A stretch of 64,000 nucleotides of DNA from DATHTS01 sp041940425. Its GTDB lineage: Bacteria; Acidobacteriota; Blastocatellia; Pyrinomonadales; Pyrinomonadaceae. The notes below the pieces were generated by a model. It did no database searches. It had not been told where the DNA came from and saw nothing but the letters and a program-made list of their open reading frames with translations. Each line of letters begins with the position of its first letter. The stretch's first letter is position 1. The stretch lies in assembly GCA_041940425.1 (NCBI GenBank), contig JBGTSF010000013.1, forward strand, positions 12,817 to 76,816. The letters run 5' to 3'. Below, in pieces: positions 59,662-64,000 of the stretch. Both the position numbers and the translations under genes were made by a program.

Positions 59662-60903
59662 TTAAACCGCCGCCTGTTGAAAAGAGTGTTTTTTCAAATA
59701 ATTCGCCGCGTTTGCCGGACTGCTGAAAATTTCCCAGTTGCGTTCCGGTTCGTTGAAGTTTTCGACCAGTTCACTGGCGATCGCCGGATTTTGCGATGCG
59801 GCGGCGAATATTTCGATGGCGTGCGGCGGCGGCGGCTGAAGCACGGCGTTTGTCCATTCGCTTGCCGCCTTTGCCGCCTGCCAGAGTTTTTGTTCGGTTT
59901 CGCGGCAGAAATTTTCGTCACACGGCGCGTCTTCGAGTAAAGCTTCGCCGAGAATAAAAGCGCAGCGCGACGCGTTGTTTGCGCCCTGCGCGATGATCGG
60001 GTCAAACAGGATGTGAACGTCGCCGAGCGCCATCGCGAATTTTCCGTTGCCGAGCGCCGCATACCCGTTTCGAACGGTCGGCGTGATCGCGCCCTGTATG
60101 ACATCCTGCGGTCGCGTAACGCCGAATTCTTTGACGTTTATCCGCTCATAGATCAGCGGCGCGTGTTCGCGCACGAGATCGAGCGCGGTCGTTTCGAATT
60201 TTTCGGGATCGTCTTCGTAGCGCGTTTCCGAAAGCGCGTCGAAAGCCTGTCCCGGAATCGCTTCAAAAAGCAGACTGCACACGCGCCGGTTTTCAAAGGT
60301 CGTGAACGGCGCCTGAAAAACCTCGCCGTTGCCGGGCGAAACGCTGTAGATAACGCCGACCGGATCGGGAAAATCAAGCCCGCGGAAAAATCCGCCGGAT
60401 ATTCTTCTCTGCGGCGCGGTGTAGGGCGAGCGTTCCGCATTGCGCGGAAACATTTCCGTCAGACTGCCGCGCCCCGAAGCGACGACCATCAGATCGTAAT
60501 TTTCCGAAAGTCTTTCAACGTCGCTCGCTTCGATCTTGCCGATAAAAACATTGCCGCCCCGTTCGATAAAATCTTCGAGCAGAGTTGACTGATAGATACG
60601 CATATCAACGCCGCTCGACGGGCGTTGTTTCGAACCGAACCATGTGAGCGGCGCGGGTTCGCCGCCGATATACATATGAACGCCGAACACGCCGAAATCT
60701 TCGTAATCCCAGTGATTGACACCGAGAAAGCGTTCGTTTTCAAGCGTGTTCTTAAAACGGATGACAAAATTCTGGATGCGCCCGGCGCGGATCTGTTCGG
60801 GCGAACGGTCGCAGTAGATATCCGCATTGATGCCGTATTTCTGTAAAAACAAACCGAGATGCAGTCCGCCGATACCGCAGCCGACGATGCCTATATTTTT
60901 CAT
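59662..60903 (-). CDS. Styrene/indole-monooxygenase (StyA)-family flavoprotein
   Basis: 413 aa from the ATG at 60903 (AGGAGTG upstream). An FAD Rossmann motif GCGIGGLHLG opens the protein. Blocks VVASGRGSLTEMF and GDVHILFDPIIAQGANNASR follow the pattern of StyA/SMOA single-component FAD hydroxylases, with NWEIFSSPANAANYL near the end. Natural substrate unknown; the partner flavin reductase is not in the window. Confidence 0.75.
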   Translation of the reverse strand: MKNIGIVGCGIGGLHLGLFLQKYGINADIYCDRSPEQIRAGRIQNFVIRFKNTLENERFLGVNHWDYEDFGVFGVHMYIGGEPAPLTWFGSKQRPSSGVDMRIYQSTLLEDFIERGGNVFIGKIEASDVERLSENYDLMVVASGRGSLTEMFPRNAERSPYTAPQRRISGGFFRGLDFPDPVGVIYSVSPGNGEVFQAPFTTFENRRVCSLLFEAIPGQAFDALSETRYEDDPEKFETTALDLVREHAPLIYERINVKEFGVTRPQDVIQGAITPTVRNGYAALGNGKFAMALGDVHILFDPIIAQGANNASRCAFILGEALLEDAPCDENFCRETEQKLWQAAKAASEWTNAVLQPPPPHAIEIFAAASQNPAIASELVENFNEPERNWEIFSSPANAANYLKKHSFQQAAV

Positions 60904-61062
60904 AAATTCACTCCTGACTTTTCTGATTTTTTTCGTCTTTCGGGGGTAAGCTGATAAATTTTTTAAAGCCTCAGACAAAAGCCATTATGAAGAAACGAGC
61001 GCGCGGAAATCTTTAGAAAATTCTGAAGATTTTCTGAAAAAATTATGAAGATGAACTTTGAA

Positions 61063-62955
61063 CTATAAATCGGCACGTTCGGCGAGTTCCGCCCAGCGTT
61101 CGATCGAGCGTTCGAGTAGCGAGTTTAATTTTTCCTGTTCGGTAACGAGTTCGTTCAACTTGTATGCGTCGGTCGCAAATTGAATCAGTTCATTTTTGAT
61201 TTCGGCGAGGCGCGCTTCGGTTTCGGGAATTTCCGCTTCGAGCGCGTCGAGTTCGCGTTTTTCTTTGAACGAGAGTTTTTGGGATTTCGGTTTTTCCGGC
61301 TGAGAAGTTTTTTCCACCCTTGCTGACGCGCGGGTTTCTGCCTCTTTGATTTCGGCTTCTTCGCTTTCGATAGTTTCCAAATAAGCGGAATAATCGCCGG
61401 CAAATTCGCGGACTTTGCCTTTGCCGTCGAATTTGAAAATGCTTTCAATCGTGCGGTCGAGAAAATAGCGGTCGTGGCTGACGACAATTAACGCGCCGGG
61501 AAAATCGTCCAGATATTGTTCGAGCGCGATCAATGTCGGAATGTCGAGATCGTTGGTCGGCTCGTCCAATAAAAGCACGTTCGGCTGTGCCATCAGGATT
61601 CGCAGAAGATAAAGCCGGCGACGTTCGCCGCCCGACAGGTTGCCGATGAACGAATACTGCGCCGACGGCGCGAACAGAAATTTTTCGAGCATCTGCGAAG
61701 CCGTGATTGATGCGCCGTCAACGGTCGTCACATATTCGGCGACTTCCTTGATGTAATCAATCACGCGCTGATCTTCATTAAGGGCGCGGCTTTCCTGATC
61801 GTAATAGCCGACATGGACGGTCTGCCCGATCTCGATCTCGCCCGCATCGGGCTTGATTCTTTCGGTGATAATTTCCAGAAGCGTCGTTTTGCCCGAACCG
61901 TTTTTGCCGATAATGCCGATGCGGTCGCCGCGCTTAACCAGATACGAAAAATCTTCGATCAAGACTTTTTCGCCGTAAGATTTGGAAACGTTTTCGAGTT
62001 CGATGATCTTTGTTCCGAGGCGTTTCGCGCCGATGGCGATGTCCATTTCGGCTTTCGCTTTTTCTTTCGGCTGATTCATCAGATCATAGGCGGCGTTGAC
62101 GCGGTGTTTCGACTTGCGCGTCCGCGCCTTTGCGCCGCGCCGAAGCCACGCGAGTTCTTTTTTGATAAGCTGTTCGCGTTTATGATTTTCGGTGGCGCGA
62201 AGCGTTTCCTGTTCCTCTTTTTTCTCCAGATAATAAGCGTAATTTCCGCCGAAACTCTGAACAGTGCCGCGGTCAATTTCAAAAATTCTGTTCGTTACGC
62301 GGTCGAGAAAATAACGGTCGTGCGTCACCAGAAGCAGTGCGCCCGAATATCTTTTTAAATAATCTTCGAGCCATTCGATGGTGTCGGCATCGAGATGATT
62401 CGTCGGCTCGTCGAGAATCAAAATGTCGGGTTTAAAAATAAGTTCGTGCGCCAGCGCGACGCGCTTTCTTTGCCCGCCGGACAGCGTTTTCATTTTTAGA
62501 GAAGTGTCGGTAATGCCGAGTTTTGTCAGAACGGTTTTCGCATTCGTTTCGATTTCCCAACCGCCGGAGATTTCGAGTTCGTGCTGAAGCCGCGAAACTT
62601 TTTCCAGAAGTTCGTCCGAATAATTGACCGCCAATTCCTGACACGCCGTTTCGTAATCACGAACCGTTTTCATCACGCCGTCGCTCGCCGCAAAAACGGT
62701 TTCGAGAACGGTTTTCTCTCCGTCAAACTGCGGATTTTGTTCCAAAAAAGCGAGCGTTTTGTTATTAGCGCGAACGACATTTCCGGTGTCGGGCGTTTCT
62801 GTTCCGGCGACGACGCGCAAGAATGTGGTTTTGCCCGAACCGTTCGCGCCGATAATGCCGATCTTGTCCGCGCCTTCAAACCCGAGCGTGACATTTTCGA
62901 AAAGCGGTTTGATGCCGTAATTTTTGGAAACATTTTCCAGCGAAAGGATATTCAT
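61063..62955 (-). CDS. ABC-F family ATPase, Uup-like
   Basis: 630 aa with two ABC cassettes: Walker A GANGSGKT (about 35-42) and GKNGSGKT, signatures LSGGQRKR and LSGGERRR, and Walker B ILILDEPTNHLD and VLLLDEPTNDLD. A C-terminal coiled coil (about 540-630, E/K/A-rich) is the Uup-type tail. Members act on the ribosome or on DNA structures rather than transport. Confidence 0.9.
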   Translation of the reverse strand: MNILSLENVSKNYGIKPLFENVTLGFEGADKIGIIGANGSGKTTFLRVVAGTETPDTGNVVRANNKTLAFLEQNPQFDGEKTVLETVFAASDGVMKTVRDYETACQELAVNYSDELLEKVSRLQHELEISGGWEIETNAKTVLTKLGITDTSLKMKTLSGGQRKRVALAHELIFKPDILILDEPTNHLDADTIEWLEDYLKRYSGALLLVTHDRYFLDRVTNRIFEIDRGTVQSFGGNYAYYLEKKEEQETLRATENHKREQLIKKELAWLRRGAKARTRKSKHRVNAAYDLMNQPKEKAKAEMDIAIGAKRLGTKIIELENVSKSYGEKVLIEDFSYLVKRGDRIGIIGKNGSGKTTLLEIITERIKPDAGEIEIGQTVHVGYYDQESRALNEDQRVIDYIKEVAEYVTTVDGASITASQMLEKFLFAPSAQYSFIGNLSGGERRRLYLLRILMAQPNVLLLDEPTNDLDIPTLIALEQYLDDFPGALIVVSHDRYFLDRTIESIFKFDGKGKVREFAGDYSAYLETIESEEAEIKEAETRASARVEKTSQPEKPKSQKLSFKEKRELDALEAEIPETEARLAEIKNELIQFATDAYKLNELVTEQEKLNSLLERSIERWAELAERADL

Positions 62956-63063
62956 AAAATCAGTTTTAACTTTACTGAATTAAAAGTGCATCGCCAAATT
63001 GAGAAGTTTCACGCAAAATGACTAATTGGCAAACGATTTTGGTTATTTTTTAAATGGAAATAA

Positions 63064-63528
63064 TTATCGGTTGTAGCTTGGAATAAATAAGAAAACTTCA
63101 GTAGTTGAAATATGAACAAAAGTTTTTTCGATTAAAGTCCGAACTTCGCTATAATTTAAACCGCCTAAACCGCAACCGAGCGCGGGCAAAGCGATTGATT
63201 TGATTTTTCGTTTTTCGATTGCTTCAACCAAACTTTGCAATCCGGTTTCGATATATTCTATTCTGCTTTTTCCACGCCAATGATCTTTCGTCGGAAAATC
63301 AATGATGAATTTCGGATTCATTTCGTTATTTAAATCGTAAACGTGAACTTTTCCGATCTGTAATTCTCCGTTTTGACAGGCGCGTTTGTAATTTTTGAAA
63401 TAATCCTCGGAAAATTTCTTGCGAAACTGTAAAGCTAAACCTTTGCCCATCATGCCGACACAATTTACTGGATTAACAATTGCTTCTGTTTTCGCTTCCA
63501 ATAGATTTCCCTGAGTTTCGATAATCAT
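63064..63528 (-). CDS. Macrodomain protein, DarG/ALC1-like
   Basis: 154 aa consisting of one macrodomain: GNLLEAKTEAIVNPVNCVGMMGKGLALQF (ADP-ribose pocket) and ALPALGCGLGGLNYSEV. The NPVNCVGMMGKG loop fits the DarG/TARG1 side of the family, which removes ADP-ribose from DNA or protein. No DarT toxin gene is adjacent, so it is either an orphan antitoxin or a stand-alone deADP-ribosylase. Confidence 0.85.
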   Translation of the reverse strand: MIIETQGNLLEAKTEAIVNPVNCVGMMGKGLALQFRKKFSEDYFKNYKRACQNGELQIGKVHVYDLNNEMNPKFIIDFPTKDHWRGKSRIEYIETGLQSLVEAIEKRKIKSIALPALGCGLGGLNYSEVRTLIEKTFVHISTTEVFLFIPSYNR

Positions 63529-63593
63529 AATTTTGCAAAGAAAAATGACTGAAACTTTATTATGTATTAAGATTTAATTAAGCAAAAGTTTTC

Positions 63594-63677
63594 AGCGGAG
63601 CGATGGTGCTGAGAGTTGTTTCAAACGAAACAAGACGCTAAAAACCTGATGCGGATAATACCGACGAAGGGAGAAAA
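63594..63677 (+). promoter_or_regulatory. TPP riboswitch (THI element)
   Basis: Conserved blocks in order: GCTGAGA, a TTGTTTC/GAAACAA stem (P3), AACCTGAT, GGATAAT, and CGAAGGGA. The last block ends 4 nt from the thiC ATG and overlaps its ribosome-binding site, so thiamine diphosphate binding would mask translation start. Confidence 0.93.
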
Positions 63678-63680
63678 ACA

Positions 63681-64000
63681 ATGGAAAATAATTCAAAATT
63701 CAAAATAAACAATTCAAAATCAGAACAAACATCCGACGAAGTGAAATTGCCTGCTTCGCGGAAAATCTATGTCGAAACGAACGGTTCGACGGTCAATGAA
63801 AATAAACATCAGTTAAGAGTTCCGTTTCGGGAAATCGCTTTGAGTCCGTCGAAGGATTTTGACGGGAATCTGGAAGAAAATCCGCCGGTGCGTGTGTATG
63901 ACACGAGCGGCGTTTGGACCGACCCGAACGAGAAATGCGATGTGCGCGAAGGTTTGCCGCAATTACGGAGAAAATGGATTTTAGAGCGCGGCGATGTCGA
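63681..64000 (+). CDS. thiC: Phosphomethylpyrimidine synthase ThiC, N-terminal part (truncated by window)
   Basis: First 106 residues of ThiC, radical-SAM enzyme making the pyrimidine of thiamine. Recognised from RVYDTSGVWTDP and DVREGLPQLRRKWI. Under a TPP riboswitch, as is usual. The N terminus (residues 4-13, NSKFKINNSK) is encoded by an AATTCAA heptamer array (63690-63717), a probable insertion ahead of the native start of the conserved part. Confidence 0.93.
   Translation, partial: MENNSKFKINNSKSEQTSDEVKLPASRKIYVETNGSTVNENKHQLRVPFREIALSPSKDFDGNLEENPPVRVYDTSGVWTDPNEKCDVREGLPQLRRKWILERGDV

Overview
The window looks like a chromosomal segment of an Acidobacteriota bacterium, most likely of the Blastocatellia type. 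The clues are two secreted VWA proteins of the acidobacterial kind, an Oar-like TonB-dependent receptor with an N-terminal carboxypeptidase-regulatory domain, a winged-helix/TPR membrane regulator, PD40 propeller proteins and secreted M28 peptidases. The taxonomic call rests on gene content only. No rRNA, tRNA, CRISPR array, prophage or classical insertion sequence was found.

Layout. 1-8.1 kb: cell-elongation operon mreB(partial)-mreC-mreD-mrdA(PBP2)-rodA-PBP1A. 8.1-24.6 kb: a four-helix-bundle gene, an esterase, envelope proteins, lipB, a phosphohexomutase, two VWA proteins, an M28/PDZ peptidase, a PD40 propeller, an acyl-ACP desaturase-like diiron protein, an MBL hydrolase and a flavoprotein. 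24.9-28.7 kb: the large Oar-like receptor. 28.8-36.2 kb: queG, an SH3 protein, moaA, methionine-salvage genes mtnB-mtnD-mtnC (with a second four-helix-bundle gene lodged between mtnB and mtnD), msrA and a YVTN propeller. 36.3-44.3 kb: secreted FG-GAP and S74-tail proteins, a winged-helix/TPR regulator and a second M28 peptidase. 44.7-49.2 kb: an operon of small membrane proteins with a SIMPL protein and a site-2 protease. 49.4-58.1 kb: a dense stress/envelope cluster (three BON-domain proteins, SYLF, SpoIIAA-like, rhodanese, two small Cys-rich proteins). 58.4-64 kb: a DsbA/DsbB pair, a StyA-like flavoprotein, an ABC-F ATPase, a macrodomain protein, and a TPP riboswitch leading into thiC.

The most unusual signal is a family of short elements built from tandem words, mostly 7 bp, arranged as facing inverted arrays that can fold into long hairpins. 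More than a dozen lie at gene junctions, including four junctions of the mre/mrd operon. Word sequences differ between sites but the architecture is the same. Two copies enclose a gene for a four-helix-bundle protein of the S23/IVP type: 8137-8625, with 33-bp arms matching at 32 positions, and 32684-33115. Single unpaired arrays of the same kind also sit in frame inside moaA, the flavoprotein gene and thiC. I propose that these are autonomous (ORF-bearing), non-autonomous (hairpin only) and coding-inserted forms of one mobile or self-amplifying system. 23S rRNA intervening sequences, which are hairpins that can encode the same protein family, are the closest known parallel.

A second noteworthy signal is a rhodanese gene (52446-52793) with an in-frame TGA where related proteins have Cys, followed at SECIS-like spacing by a 7-bp stem with an 8-nt loop. 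It is either a selenoprotein candidate or a nonsense mutation.
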